Source of the DNA: Pseudomonadota bacterium | GTDB taxonomy: Bacteria; Pseudomonadota; Alphaproteobacteria; JAGOMX01 | Assembly: GCA_039714795.1 (NCBI GenBank) | Contig: JBDLIP010000006.1 | Span: forward strand, 1 to 35,891 | Direction of reading: 5' to 3' | Length of the DNA: 35,891 nucleotides | Part shown: positions 21,175 through 29,400 of the stretch, one piece after another | Numbering within the stretch: the first letter of the stretch is position 1 | Layout of the letters: each line of letters starts with the position of its first letter | The notes under the pieces: model-generated | Told to the model about the DNA's origin: nothing | The model's database searches: none | The model's input: the letters and a program-made list of their open reading frames with translations, nothing else | Made by a program: the position numbers and the translations under genes

Positions 21175-23669
21175 CACTTCCATCATATAACAAGTTGGTA
21201 TCCGCAGAAAAAGAGTTATCACAAACTCAAATTGTAGATTCGATTATGCGTAATGCCCCCGATTTGTCTGAAAAAATACAATCGCTAAGGGATGAAGGCA
21301 TAAATGATAGAAATATCCTTGAGAGTATAAAGGAAAGACAGAAACGCTCTCCTGAAGCTGATCTTGCTGTCTCTATACCCGGCGCTGCTATTACCGGCTT
21401 AGCTGCTGCCCCAAGAAACTTAGTGGAAACGGCAAGAGGCCTAGGAGAGTTCGTTCAAGATCCAGTAACAGGCTTTGGTAATGTATTAAGAAATATATTT
21501 GGACAAGAGCCCGCGCCACCTAGAGAGACCTTCGCCGAACTGGTTTATGGAAAAGAAAGAGCCCAAGAACTGAAAGAGCAATTTGGATTTCAAAAAGCCG
21601 AGGATCTAATCAAAGAAGTGATAGGGATTGCCGTTCCCATAGCTGGACCTTTAGGGGATATCATACTTGAAAACGCCCCAACACGTGAAAGCGCTCAAGA
21701 ATTTTTACAGGAAAAATTAGGTCTGGATGTTACAGCGCAAACACCACTTGGAAGAGTTGCGGAGTCATTTGTTGGAGGCACTGCTGAAAATATATTTTTT
21801 GGTCCTGGAGCTGCTGCCCTCGGGGGTGGAGAAGCCGGCGGTCAAATAGTTAGAGAACTTGGAGGGCCGGAACCTTTAGCAAAAGGTGTTGAACTTGTAG
21901 CACCACTTCTCTCATTTAAGAAACCGTCAAAGTCACGAGTTAAGCAAATTTCACAACAAGAGATTACTAACTCAAAAATTGCAAATTTAGAAAAAAAGCT
22001 TACTCCATTGAAAGCTGTAGGAGAAGAAATACAAGTAAAACCTCTAAGAGAAAGAGGTGTTGAGCCTGTAAAACCTATAAATGCCACAGAAATAGTTGAA
22101 GAGACTCGCAATGCTCAGGTAAATGAAAGCCTAAAAGCTCTTGACCCTGTTGAAAGAACCAGGGGAGAGGCTTTAACAGTCATCAACGAGGGTATTTCCG
22201 AACAGTTCACCAGAGCAAGAGGGGCGACATCGAACTTTTATGACAGAGTAAAGCAAAGAGTAGCAAATCAAACGATACCAATGACTAAAACAATGCGTGG
22301 AATGCATGATTTTATTGAAGAGTTACCTAAAACTGGAATACCCCAAAGTGCAAGAAATTCAATTACTAGATTTTTAGAAGAGCAGATTGCTCTATTTGAT
22401 GAAACGGGAAGAATTCCTGTTCAAGATGCGATATCCATGAAACAGCGATTTAATAATTTCGCTGACTTCGAGTTTCCTGATTTAGGAGCAAAGTCTAAAT
22501 TCAAAAACAGCGTAAATCCTGTTAGAAAGCAAGCTGTCGGTGAACTAAATAACGGAATTCGTCAACTTGATAAAGAAGCTTTCTTAGATTTCAGAAAAGC
22601 AGAGAGATCGCATCAAAATGACGCAAATAGGTTTGGTAAAGATGTTGTCGTAAAAATACAACGCGCTGAAGATCCTATAAAAGTAATTGGAGAAGTGACA
22701 AGTCCAGCAGAGTTTAAAGCGCTGAAAGATGCACTTCAAGTTAAAGGCTCAGATGCTTTTTCCCCATCAATGCTTACACTTGAAAAACTTGCCTTAGAAG
22801 AGGTGGGACTAGGTAAAATAACACCGGAATCTTCAAGAAAATTAGCTGACATCAAAAGAAATTTATCTCCTAGAGGTAACGATGTGGCTAATTTCATTGA
22901 GGAGTCAAGAAAACCATTATCTCCCCAATCAAGAACAGCTCTTCTACAAGAAGGCATTGTAAAAGATATTGCTAGAGCGTCTGAAATTGGTGGAGATTTA
23001 ACAAAGACTGTTTCAATTGGTAAAACCCCGGAAGGTCTACGTCTTATCAGAGAAACTTTGAAGGGAACTGATGCTTTAAAGGTTGTAGAGCAAGCTATCG
23101 TTGATGACATTTTAACGCCTGTATTTTTCACTAAAGGGGAGTTTAGCTCTAAGGCTGTAAGAGATTTATTTAAGAATAAGCAAGCTATTCAAGTTATCGA
23201 AATGATTGAGGGAAAACCCTACTTAAATCGACTTCGATCACTAGAGAATGAGGCAAATGCCGTAAAAAAGGCATTCAACAGGTTTGAAAATGAAACAAAA
23301 CAACTAGAGCAGCGAGCAAAAACTAAAGCTGAAAGAAAATCTGAATCTTTAAAGGCCCAAGATGCAGAGAAAAACCAAACAGCAAGATTATTCAGAGATC
23401 CTGTCCGATTTTTAAAAGAAAACCCAGCGTTTCTTCATGGGGCTTCTTTATTAAACTGGCTTGGTGTTCCTGTTGCTCCAGTAGCTGGATCCTTCGCAGC
23501 GGTACAGATAGCCAAAAGATTAATGCCAAAGCTGCTTGCCAAGAAGGAGTTCTTTAACAATTTAAAAGTCATAAAAAAGAACCCGAATGCTTTCAGAAAT
23601 GGAATGTTGGAACTCAGCCAAGAAATTAGGGATGCAATTAGCGAAAACACTGAAGAACAAGTAAATTAA
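21171..23669 (+). CDS. DNA ejection / internal virion protein (large)
   Basis: The 832-residue protein overlaps the previous gene by four bases. It has hydrophobic alanine/glycine-rich segments at about residues 63-80 (VSIPGAAITGLAAAP), 145-162 (VIGIAVPIAGPLGDIIL) and near the C-terminus (GVPVAPVAGSFAAVQIA), separated by long charged helical regions. Large internal proteins with membrane-inserting patches build the periplasmic DNA channel in podoviruses. No lysozyme or transglycosylase motif was found in it, which is notable because such proteins sometimes carry one. Confidence 0.6.
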   Translation: MTLPSYNKLVSAEKELSQTQIVDSIMRNAPDLSEKIQSLRDEGINDRNILESIKERQKRSPEADLAVSIPGAAITGLAAAPRNLVETARGLGEFVQDPVTGFGNVLRNIFGQEPAPPRETFAELVYGKERAQELKEQFGFQKAEDLIKEVIGIAVPIAGPLGDIILENAPTRESAQEFLQEKLGLDVTAQTPLGRVAESFVGGTAENIFFGPGAAALGGGEAGGQIVRELGGPEPLAKGVELVAPLLSFKKPSKSRVKQISQQEITNSKIANLEKKLTPLKAVGEEIQVKPLRERGVEPVKPINATEIVEETRNAQVNESLKALDPVERTRGEALTVINEGISEQFTRARGATSNFYDRVKQRVANQTIPMTKTMRGMHDFIEELPKTGIPQSARNSITRFLEEQIALFDETGRIPVQDAISMKQRFNNFADFEFPDLGAKSKFKNSVNPVRKQAVGELNNGIRQLDKEAFLDFRKAERSHQNDANRFGKDVVVKIQRAEDPIKVIGEVTSPAEFKALKDALQVKGSDAFSPSMLTLEKLALEEVGLGKITPESSRKLADIKRNLSPRGNDVANFIEESRKPLSPQSRTALLQEGIVKDIARASEIGGDLTKTVSIGKTPEGLRLIRETLKGTDALKVVEQAIVDDILTPVFFTKGEFSSKAVRDLFKNKQAIQVIEMIEGKPYLNRLRSLENEANAVKKAFNRFENETKQLEQRAKTKAERKSESLKAQDAEKNQTARLFRDPVRFLKENPAFLHGASLLNWLGVPVAPVAGSFAAVQIAKRLMPKLLAKKEFFNNLKVIKKNPNAFRNGMLELSQEIRDAISENTEEQVN

Positions 23670-23691
23670 TTCTTACTTCAAGGAGGAAGTA

Positions 23692-24024
23692 ATGGCAAAA
23701 TTAATAGATCATGAAGCTGCAAGGACTTTTGCTGCCACAAGTCTTACAGGCTCTTATCAAGATGTCGGAGCTATTTTGACTAAGCCGGCTCTAGGATTTG
23801 TCATCTATAACACCTCTGATGTGGATGTGCAAATTTCCTTTGATGACGGAGCAAAAAACGGGCCAATCATACCGTCTGGAGGTACCTTTGATTCAAACCG
23901 CATAAGTCAAAGAGACAGCCAAGAAGAGGGTATGTTTGCCCTTCCTGAATCGGCACAGGTGCAAGTAAAACAGGTCACAGGTGCAGGTGCTTCCGGAAAC
24001 ATTATATTAAATGTGGTATCGTAA
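23692..24024 (+). CDS. Small beta-sandwich virion protein
   Basis: The 110-residue product has a perfect AAGGAGGAAGT before ATG 23692. It reads as a compact beta-sandwich: FVIYNTSDVDVQISFDDG, a SGGTFDSN turn, and VQVKQVTGAGASGNIILNVV. Such domains are common in small phage tail or decoration proteins. It shares one base with the next gene and starts the fibre block. Confidence 0.6.
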   Translation: MAKLIDHEAARTFAATSLTGSYQDVGAILTKPALGFVIYNTSDVDVQISFDDGAKNGPIIPSGGTFDSNRISQRDSQEEGMFALPESAQVQVKQVTGAGASGNIILNVVS

Positions 24025-24590
24025 TGCCAGGCGGTTCAATAGGCCCCTCATCGAGTAGTGCGGCATCATTCGAGAAAACTGCCTTTGGTGAATTATCTGT
24101 TCAGCATTTACATCCTCAAACAGTCATTCATTTTCCGTATAATCTCAATACAGATATTGTAAACACCACAGTTGTAGACAGTAGGACTGTCACTTATTCA
24201 GATCAGTTCGCTGTTATTGCATCAGGTGCTGCAACAACTAGCAGTGGAATGTTGCAATCACGTATTCAGCCTGATTTCATATCAATAGCTAGCGATGGAA
24301 CAAAGACTGCGGATATTCATGTCTATAAAAACGCTACAGTAGGAGGAACACCTGCATTCACAGACGTATCAACCAATACGAGCGTAGTAGATTATGATAT
24401 AGCAGGTACAACAATATCATCAGGGGCATTGCTCACGGTGGTTCCCGTACAAAAAGTCGGAAATGCATCAATCCCATTTCATGAATTTGATGTCATATTG
24501 TCACCGGGAGATACATTAACAGCATCAGCAACGTCATCTGGAGCAAGCGATGTTCTTATTGGGATATCATGGAAAGAGAGGTTTAACTAA
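24024..24590 (+). CDS. Probable fibre-region beta protein
   Basis: The 188-residue protein starts at ATG 24024 in TAATG. It is rich in Ser and Thr, with repeated short strands (TVTYSDQFAVIASGAATTSS, ADIHVYKNATVGG, HEFDVILSPGDTLTASATSS) and ends GISWKERFN. This looks like a receptor-facing beta domain, as in fibre tips. No enzyme motif is visible. It overlaps the first lectin-like gene by one base. Confidence 0.55.
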   Translation: MPGGSIGPSSSSAASFEKTAFGELSVQHLHPQTVIHFPYNLNTDIVNTTVVDSRTVTYSDQFAVIASGAATTSSGMLQSRIQPDFISIASDGTKTADIHVYKNATVGGTPAFTDVSTNTSVVDYDIAGTTISSGALLTVVPVQKVGNASIPFHEFDVILSPGDTLTASATSSGASDVLIGISWKERFN

Positions 24591-25315
24591 TGGTTAGGGG
24601 ATATATATCTGGCGGAAATGGTGCTGGTGGATTATCAGGATTAACTCAGCTTACTATGAATCAGGGTCTTGAATATAGTTCACATTGTATTGAAAATGCT
24701 ACACAAAATTTCGAGGTAAACTTAGCCAGTGCATCTATCAATAATACTGACGGAAGGAGTGGACAAGGGGGATTACATCCTGGTCAATGGCGGTTCCGTC
24801 TTGATAATAGTACTGGACGGGCTGTTGTTCAACATTCAAGTGCTGCTGCTACACGCATGATTTATCTAGGATCAGGCTCGTGGACATTTGAAGTATTAGT
24901 TAATTTCGAGACGCTTTCGACTGCTCTTGATGAATATATAACGATGTGGGGACTTGCGGATGCTAGATCGGATGATGTTATTTCTGATGGCGTATATTTC
25001 GAATATGACAGAACAAATTCTGTTAATTTCATAGGAGTGACAGAATCGGGAGGCACTAGAACAGAGGTAGACTCATTAATAGCTGTATCCACAACCGCCA
25101 CGACTTGGAGAAAACTCAGATTCGAAATTAATGCTGCTGCGACATCGGTAGAATTCTTCGTAGACGGTGTGTCTATCGGCACATCCTCAACAAATATCAC
25201 AAGCAACGACTTACAATTTTTCATCCGTGCTGATGCTTCGACAGCTACAGGAGCAAAGAATGTTTTTTATTTGGATTACGTTTATCTGAGAAATGAGTTA
25301 ACAACAGAGGTTTAG
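24590..25315 (+). CDS. Lectin-like receptor-binding protein, paralogue 1
   Basis: The 241-residue protein starts at ATG 24590. The C-terminal 150 residues form a concanavalin-like jelly roll: WTFEVLVNFETLSTALDEYI, then SDGVYFEYDR, TWRKLRFEINAAATSVEFFV and VFYLDYVYLRNELTTEV. The same order of motifs occurs in the proteins at 25316 and 27357, so the three are paralogues. Lectin-like modules at this place usually bind cell-surface sugars. The N-terminal 60 residues, starting MVRGYISGG, resemble the start of the next protein (MVRGHI) and may be the virion-attachment part. Confidence 0.65.
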   Translation: MVRGYISGGNGAGGLSGLTQLTMNQGLEYSSHCIENATQNFEVNLASASINNTDGRSGQGGLHPGQWRFRLDNSTGRAVVQHSSAAATRMIYLGSGSWTFEVLVNFETLSTALDEYITMWGLADARSDDVISDGVYFEYDRTNSVNFIGVTESGGTRTEVDSLIAVSTTATTWRKLRFEINAAATSVEFFVDGVSIGTSSTNITSNDLQFFIRADASTATGAKNVFYLDYVYLRNELTTEV

Positions 25316-26206
25316 ATGGTTAGAGGACATATAAATACTGATACAACTCTATCGACTCCTGTTTCAGAGACGGATGGCGGTACAGCACAATCTTCCTATG
25401 TGTCAGGAGATATTCTGTATGCAAGCTCAACTGATACATTGTCGAAGTTGCCTAAAGGTGTGGATGATGAAGTTCTAACCTTAGTAACAGGCCTTCCATC
25501 TTGGGAGGCAGCCGGAGGCGGTGGGAGTTCAGATGCATCTAATTTGAAAATCTGGGATGATTTTACGGAAATAACTGGCAATGGTTCAAATGGTCAACAG
25601 GTTTCAACGCATTTTATAATTAATGAAAGCGGTGTTAGTACAAATACAAGTTCAGGAATTGGATCAAATCAACATCCTGGAATAATAGAAATTCAGAATG
25701 GAACCGGGACACCGCCAGATGGTGTAAAAATAAAAAATCCTGGTGAAATTAGGGTTGGTGGTGGATCAATAGATGTTGAATTCTTGTTTAAAATTGAGAC
25801 TTTATCAACTTCGTCTGTTCGATATTTCCTAGACATTGGACTTTTTGGTGTAGGTTTTGATGCAGAGCCAACAGATGGAGTTTATTTTTACTATTCTGAC
25901 AATGTGAATAGCGGGCAATGGGTCGGAAAATCTAGAAATGCATCTACTGAAACAACCGCAAATTCAACAGTTGCAGCAAACACGAACTGGACAAAACTAA
26001 GGGTATCTATAAACGCCGCTGGAACATCAGCATCATATTTTATTGATGACGTGGAAATGTCAAATAGCCCAATAACAACTAATTTACCTCCAAATAGTAT
26101 AGATTTATTTATGACATTTGGGGCAGTTAAAGTTATTTCAACAACAGAAAGAAACTTTGAAATTGATTATGCAAGCATGGATATAGCGCTGACAACTGAA
26201 AGGTGA
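25316..26206 (+). CDS. Lectin-like receptor-binding protein, paralogue 2
   Basis: The 296-residue protein starts at ATG 25316 directly after the stop of paralogue 1. The N-terminal 75 residues carry a fibre-type segment (SGDILYASSTDTLSKLPKG and a glycine linker). The lectin-like domain follows with DGVYFYYSDNVNSGQWVG, TNWTKLRVSINAAGTSASYF and SNSPITTNLP. It shares the last motif exactly with paralogue 3 and ends IALTTER as paralogue 1 ends ELTTEV. Divergence in loops with conserved core strands suggests selection on binding surfaces. Confidence 0.65.
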   Translation: MVRGHINTDTTLSTPVSETDGGTAQSSYVSGDILYASSTDTLSKLPKGVDDEVLTLVTGLPSWEAAGGGGSSDASNLKIWDDFTEITGNGSNGQQVSTHFIINESGVSTNTSSGIGSNQHPGIIEIQNGTGTPPDGVKIKNPGEIRVGGGSIDVEFLFKIETLSTSSVRYFLDIGLFGVGFDAEPTDGVYFYYSDNVNSGQWVGKSRNASTETTANSTVAANTNWTKLRVSINAAGTSASYFIDDVEMSNSPITTNLPPNSIDLFMTFGAVKVISTTERNFEIDYASMDIALTTER

Positions 26207-26236
26207 TTTTTTAAAAACAAAAAAGGATAGGCAAGG

Positions 26237-27349
26237 ATGCCAAAACCCAATAACTTTAACCGCACAATAAATCAGCGACTCAACAAATTCATTGTTCCCT
26301 TTGTAATGATACGCAGGGCGCCCCTCTCAACGGACATTAAAGACCCGAGGACGGGGAAATACTATGAGCCACCCCACCTATGGGTTGTAGACCGCAATCC
26401 AACAGACAGCTCAACAGAAGGCGATCTATGGTATCTTGCGGACATCAATTCTAATGTAGCCGACTGGAAACTTATTTCCACCTCCTCAACACCTGGTGGT
26501 ACAGTTACCAGTCTTGAAGGGGATTCAGGCGGGGAGGTTGGTCCAACAAGTGGCGTCATTGATATCAATGGAAAAACGGTTGCCAATGCAACGAATTCCA
26601 AAGCCCTGCATTTCAAAGGCACACCTGCTTCAAGTCTATTGGATGCAGAAATACAGCTTGCTTCTTCAAATGTAGGAGCCCCGGCAGATAGTAATAAAGC
26701 AGGAGTATGCCTGTTTGATTCTACGAATTTCTCAGTGGATGCAAATGGGTATGTTACGCTGGTTGGTGTGAGTGGATCTAATGAGTTTATCGATAATGTA
26801 TTTAGAATACTCGATGATTTAGACAATACAAAAAAGATTGCCTTCCAAGCGGATCAGATAACGACAGGTACCGTTAGGACAATCACAATGCGAGACTCTG
26901 ATCTTGACCTTGCCAATGTCGTAGAAGGTCCGGCAACAGCAGTAGATGAAAATTTAGCCATCTATGACGGAACAACAGGGAAACTGATAAAAGATTCTGG
27001 GATATCAATATCTGATATCTCAACCTTTTCTTGGAGAGAGGAAACCGGTACATCTGCAACTTTTGTCGCCAATGAAGGTATATTTGCCAATAATGCCTCC
27101 ACGGTCACACTAACACTGCCGGCATCTTGCTCCATAGGGGATACATTTATAGCCTATCAAGAGGGCGCTGGCAAAGTGAGGGTCGCGCAAAATGCATCAG
27201 ATGTCATTCGTTTTAATGGAAACCTGACAACAACAGGAGTTGGGGGTTACATTGAGTCATTAAATCAAGGTGACAGCGTGACTTTTGTTTGCGCAGGTAC
27301 AAATAAATATCGAGTAATTAGCTCAGAAACATCATGGACAGTAGTGTAG
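26237..27349 (+). CDS. Tail fibre protein
   Basis: The 370-residue protein starts at ATG 26237. It contains fibre-type motifs widespread in phage adhesins: GDLWYLADINSNVADWKLIS, a LHFKGTPASSLLDAEIQLAS repeat-like unit, NFSVDANGYVTLVG, and DDLDNTKKIAFQADQ leading to TGTVRTITMRDSDLDL. The C-terminal 100 residues are a beta domain (TVTLTLPASCSIGDTFIAYQ and GDSVTFVCAGTNKYRVI). It lies between two lectin-like paralogues, so the fibre may be the shaft carrying them. Confidence 0.65.
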   Translation: MPKPNNFNRTINQRLNKFIVPFVMIRRAPLSTDIKDPRTGKYYEPPHLWVVDRNPTDSSTEGDLWYLADINSNVADWKLISTSSTPGGTVTSLEGDSGGEVGPTSGVIDINGKTVANATNSKALHFKGTPASSLLDAEIQLASSNVGAPADSNKAGVCLFDSTNFSVDANGYVTLVGVSGSNEFIDNVFRILDDLDNTKKIAFQADQITTGTVRTITMRDSDLDLANVVEGPATAVDENLAIYDGTTGKLIKDSGISISDISTFSWREETGTSATFVANEGIFANNASTVTLTLPASCSIGDTFIAYQEGAGKVRVAQNASDVIRFNGNLTTTGVGGYIESLNQGDSVTFVCAGTNKYRVISSETSWTVV

Positions 27350-27356
27350 GTATTTT

Positions 27357-28253
27357 ATGTCAGTAACAACAAATGCAGCGGGTATACAAGATGAGGGCCT
27401 TCAGGTTTTTGATCCAAGTACAGGGCAATTCACAGCGATTGATCTGACAACAAAAGGTGACCTTCTCGCGTATAATGGATCATCTTATGTTCGAGTTTCT
27501 GTAGGCGCTGATGGCAAAGTGTTGGAAGCTGATTCAGCAGAAACAGAAGGTTTAAAATGGGCGACAAAAAGTGGAGCTGCGGATATTTCAGATTTGGCAA
27601 ACATCAGTTCTTTGTATGACACATTTTCCGGTGATGTTACTGATCAAACTACTCAAGCGGCATTAGGAAATCTTGGATGGTCTTATCAAGGAGATCTTAG
27701 TATTGTTTCATTTGCTGAAGCAGGACATGAGAATGTTTTCAAATTAGAAAGTCTATCATTTACAGCTCAAAATGTTTTATTTTTAAAACCAGAAACCCAA
27801 TTTTTGGGATCAGCAAAAATATCACAGTCATGGCTCATTAAAATCCCAACACTAAGTGATGGAACTAATTCTTTCGAAGTTGATTTTGGATTTTCAGATA
27901 TTAAAACTAGAACAGGTGCAGCGCCAACAGATGGCGTTTATTGGAGATATACACATTCAGAAAATAGTGGAGATTGGACAGTAAGAGCAACTAAAAGCAG
28001 CACCACAACAACAGCAAACACTAGTAATACAGTAGATACTGGGTGGCATGTATTTAAGATTGAGATAAATTCAGCAGTTTCATCAGCCTCATTCTTTTAT
28101 GATGGAACAGAGGTGGCGAATTCTCCGATAACAACAAATCTACCTTTAAGTACGACTGGAATACACCCGTATATTAGATTTGAAAAAACAGCTGGAGCAA
28201 CCACAGCTGAATTGCTTATCGACACATTCTATCAAGTATATGACAGAACTTGA
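27357..28253 (+). CDS. Lectin-like receptor-binding protein, paralogue 3
   Basis: The 298-residue protein starts at ATG 27357. The N-terminal 75 residues include a fibre motif also seen in other phages (IDLTTKGDLLAYNGSSYVRV, GADGKVLEADSAETEGLKWA). The lectin-like domain follows, with DGVYWRYTHSENSGDWTV, TGWHVFKIEINSAVSSASFF and NSPITTNLP. It ends DTFYQVYDRT, a few residues short of its paralogues, and the TGA stop lies inside the IS605-type end that begins at 28250. The element may have trimmed the natural C-terminus. Confidence 0.65.
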   Translation: MSVTTNAAGIQDEGLQVFDPSTGQFTAIDLTTKGDLLAYNGSSYVRVSVGADGKVLEADSAETEGLKWATKSGAADISDLANISSLYDTFSGDVTDQTTQAALGNLGWSYQGDLSIVSFAEAGHENVFKLESLSFTAQNVLFLKPETQFLGSAKISQSWLIKIPTLSDGTNSFEVDFGFSDIKTRTGAAPTDGVYWRYTHSENSGDWTVRATKSSTTTTANTSNTVDTGWHVFKIEINSAVSSASFFYDGTEVANSPITTNLPLSTTGIHPYIRFEKTAGATTAELLIDTFYQVYDRT

Positions 28254-28510
28254 CATCCTCACCTCCCTAAAGGAAAGCGATTCCTTATGATTACTCACAA
28301 GGGCTGTACTCGCTTACGCTTTCTAGCAGGTTCCTGCTTCTACAAGACCGCCCAGAGGAAATGGCTTGGTTTTTGCCGTAATCATCCCACTGTGGGGACT
28401 TTTACGGTTTTGAACCAACTCATGCCCCCCAGGTCTAACATTCTCTCCACAGACTTTAGTTATCGTCTGTCCAACGATACATCTCAAAAGATAGGGGTAT
28501 TGTAACATAT
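28250..28510 (-). mobile_element. Remnant right end of an IS200/IS605 (TnpB-type) element
   Basis: On the minus strand a frame from 28508 to 28323 encodes a short tail with IVGQTITKVCGENVRPGG and MITAKTKPFPLGGLVEAGTC. The spacing and the VGxT...CGExVRP pattern resemble the extreme C-terminus of TnpB proteins. It is followed by a structured segment and the terminal GGGAGGTGAGGATGTCAA. In live elements this region is the right end and the scaffold of the TnpB guide RNA. The body of tnpB is missing. This fills the only gap over 300 bases without an intact gene (28254-28580). Confidence 0.45.
28323..28508 (-). pseudogene. C-terminal fragment of a TnpB-like protein
   Basis: This is the coding part of the remnant: about 61 codons closed by TAG at 28323. 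The catalytic RuvC residues and zinc ribbon that precede this tail in complete TnpB are absent. Upstream minus-strand sequence instead runs into another element-end-like repeat at 28551. No ribosome binding site is evident, so it is probably not expressed. The family call relies on short motif similarity and on the adjoining terminal sequence. Confidence 0.4.
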
Positions 28511-28550
28511 GCTAGACAAAACAGGAATACGAGAAGAAAATTTAAACGCC

Positions 28551-28597
28551 TTACATCCTCCACCTAAAGGAAGAGGTCTTATGGCGAAAAAGATAAA
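28551..28597. repeat. Dispersed repeat, copy 3
   Basis: Bases 28565-28597 match 9175-9207 with one mismatch, and the preceding TACATCCTCCACC resembles the ends at 9157 and 28250 with a small deletion. The single difference changes ACG to ATG at 28581 and so creates or preserves the lipoprotein start codon. The repeat also supplies that gene's AAAGGAAGAGG ribosome binding site. Confidence 0.55.
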
Positions 28598-28784
28598 CAA
28601 GGACGTTTTGATGAAGATTTTAATAGCGATTACCTTAACTGCCACATTATTTGGTGGATGCGCCTATGTGAACAAGAGGCTCGGTCTTAAAAACGATCAC
28701 ATTGGAGAACAAGCCTTAGAACAGGTTATCAAGCACTACACGGGAATTGATCAGGATTTGACACCAGGTGATCCTGACGATTAA
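28581..28784 (+). CDS. Small lipoprotein
   Basis: ATG 28581 has AAAGGAAGAGG upstream. The 67-residue precursor opens MAKKINKDVLMKILIAITLT and has the lipobox LFGGC, giving a lipidated Cys27 and a mature chain of about 41 residues. It would be anchored in the cell envelope of a Gram-negative host. Location after the fibre genes fits either an outer-membrane spanin-type lysis protein or a superinfection-exclusion lipoprotein; the mature part is not proline-rich, which weakens the spanin idea. Its start region lies in a dispersed repeat. Confidence 0.7.
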   Translation: MAKKINKDVLMKILIAITLTATLFGGCAYVNKRLGLKNDHIGEQALEQVIKHYTGIDQDLTPGDPDD

Positions 28785-28853
28785 CTTGAACAAAACACAG
28801 TCGAAAATTAGTATGGATACATATTCCATTTCTCATTTAAGCTCCATATATCA

Positions 28854-28881
28854 AGGGGACCCAGTGCCCCTCTCTTTCTTT
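28854..28881 (+). terminator. Possible terminator before the last late gene
   Basis: AGGGG (28854-28858) pairs with CCCCT (28867-28871) around an eight-base loop, followed by CTCTTTCTTT. The stem is short, and the next gene's TAGGAGG binding site follows at once. It may attenuate rather than stop transcription into the gene at 28892. Confidence 0.45.
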
Positions 28882-28891
28882 AGGAGGAAAC

Positions 28892-29287
28892 GTGAATATT
28901 AATCCAACACTAGAAGTGCACCCGGAGCTACATCAAGAGTTTCATTTTGCACCCGACACACAAGCGAGCGGTTGTTGCTGTTTTTGGAAAGCTAAACCTG
29001 TAAAGGGGAGTGAATACACTGTAAACGCACAGAACGAGCTTGTAAGCAAAGTCAATCTAACATTCACTGAAAGAGTTATTGCAGAACAAAAGCTCGCAGA
29101 ACTCATTAAAATGAAATTCGACGATGACCCCATTCAGAACGATAAGGCTTTTGAGCGTCTTAGGCTTAAGATCAATGACGATCTAGCAAGTGGTGATCCG
29201 ATCACGGATGAAAGGCTTGCTAAGTTTGTGGAGGCTATTCATGAGCTTAAGTCTGAAATCTCAGATCATTTGGACGGGGATAGTTGA
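28892..29287 (+). CDS. Unknown 131-residue protein with a CCC cluster
   Basis: GTG 28892 follows a good TAGGAGG. The N-terminal third contains SGCCCFWKAK, three adjacent cysteines next to an aromatic residue, which may be a metal site or a lipid-attachment point. The rest is helical and acidic (LTFTERVIAEQKLAELIK, DERLAKFVEAIHELKSEI). No family is recognised and no signal peptide is present. It is the last plus-strand gene before the convergent hairpin at 29337. Confidence 0.6.
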   Translation: MNINPTLEVHPELHQEFHFAPDTQASGCCCFWKAKPVKGSEYTVNAQNELVSKVNLTFTERVIAEQKLAELIKMKFDDDPIQNDKAFERLRLKINDDLASGDPITDERLAKFVEAIHELKSEISDHLDGDS

Positions 29288-29336
29288 ACGCTTGTTCTCG
29301 ATGTCCATTTTCATCCGTTTACCCTTATTAAATATA

Positions 29337-29374
29337 ACCCCTTACATTATGACCGAAGATAATATGTAAGGGGT
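29337..29374. terminator. Long hairpin between convergent operons
   Basis: ACCCCTTACAT (29337-29347) and ATGTAAGGGGT (29364-29374) form a perfect 11-pair stem, extended by TAT/ATA inside. It lies exactly between the end of the plus-strand late genes and the end of the minus-strand recombination operon, the place for a two-way terminator. There is no T-run on either strand. A further outer inverted pair, GTTGAAC (29283-29289) and GTTCAAC (29382-29388), encloses it. Confidence 0.6.
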
Positions 29375-29400
29375 CCATTGTGTTCAACGTTAAGGAATTT

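Noticed and set aside
21171-23669. Lysozyme or transglycosylase domain in the large ejection protein
   Set aside because: No Glu-based lysozyme motif or transglycosylase signature could be seen; the hydrophobic patches are better explained by membrane channel formation.
26362-26826. 154-residue minus-strand open frame within the fibre gene
   Set aside because: It is a Ser/Pro/Leu-rich antisense shadow of the fibre gene without a ribosome binding site, and the plus strand there encodes recognisable fibre motifs.
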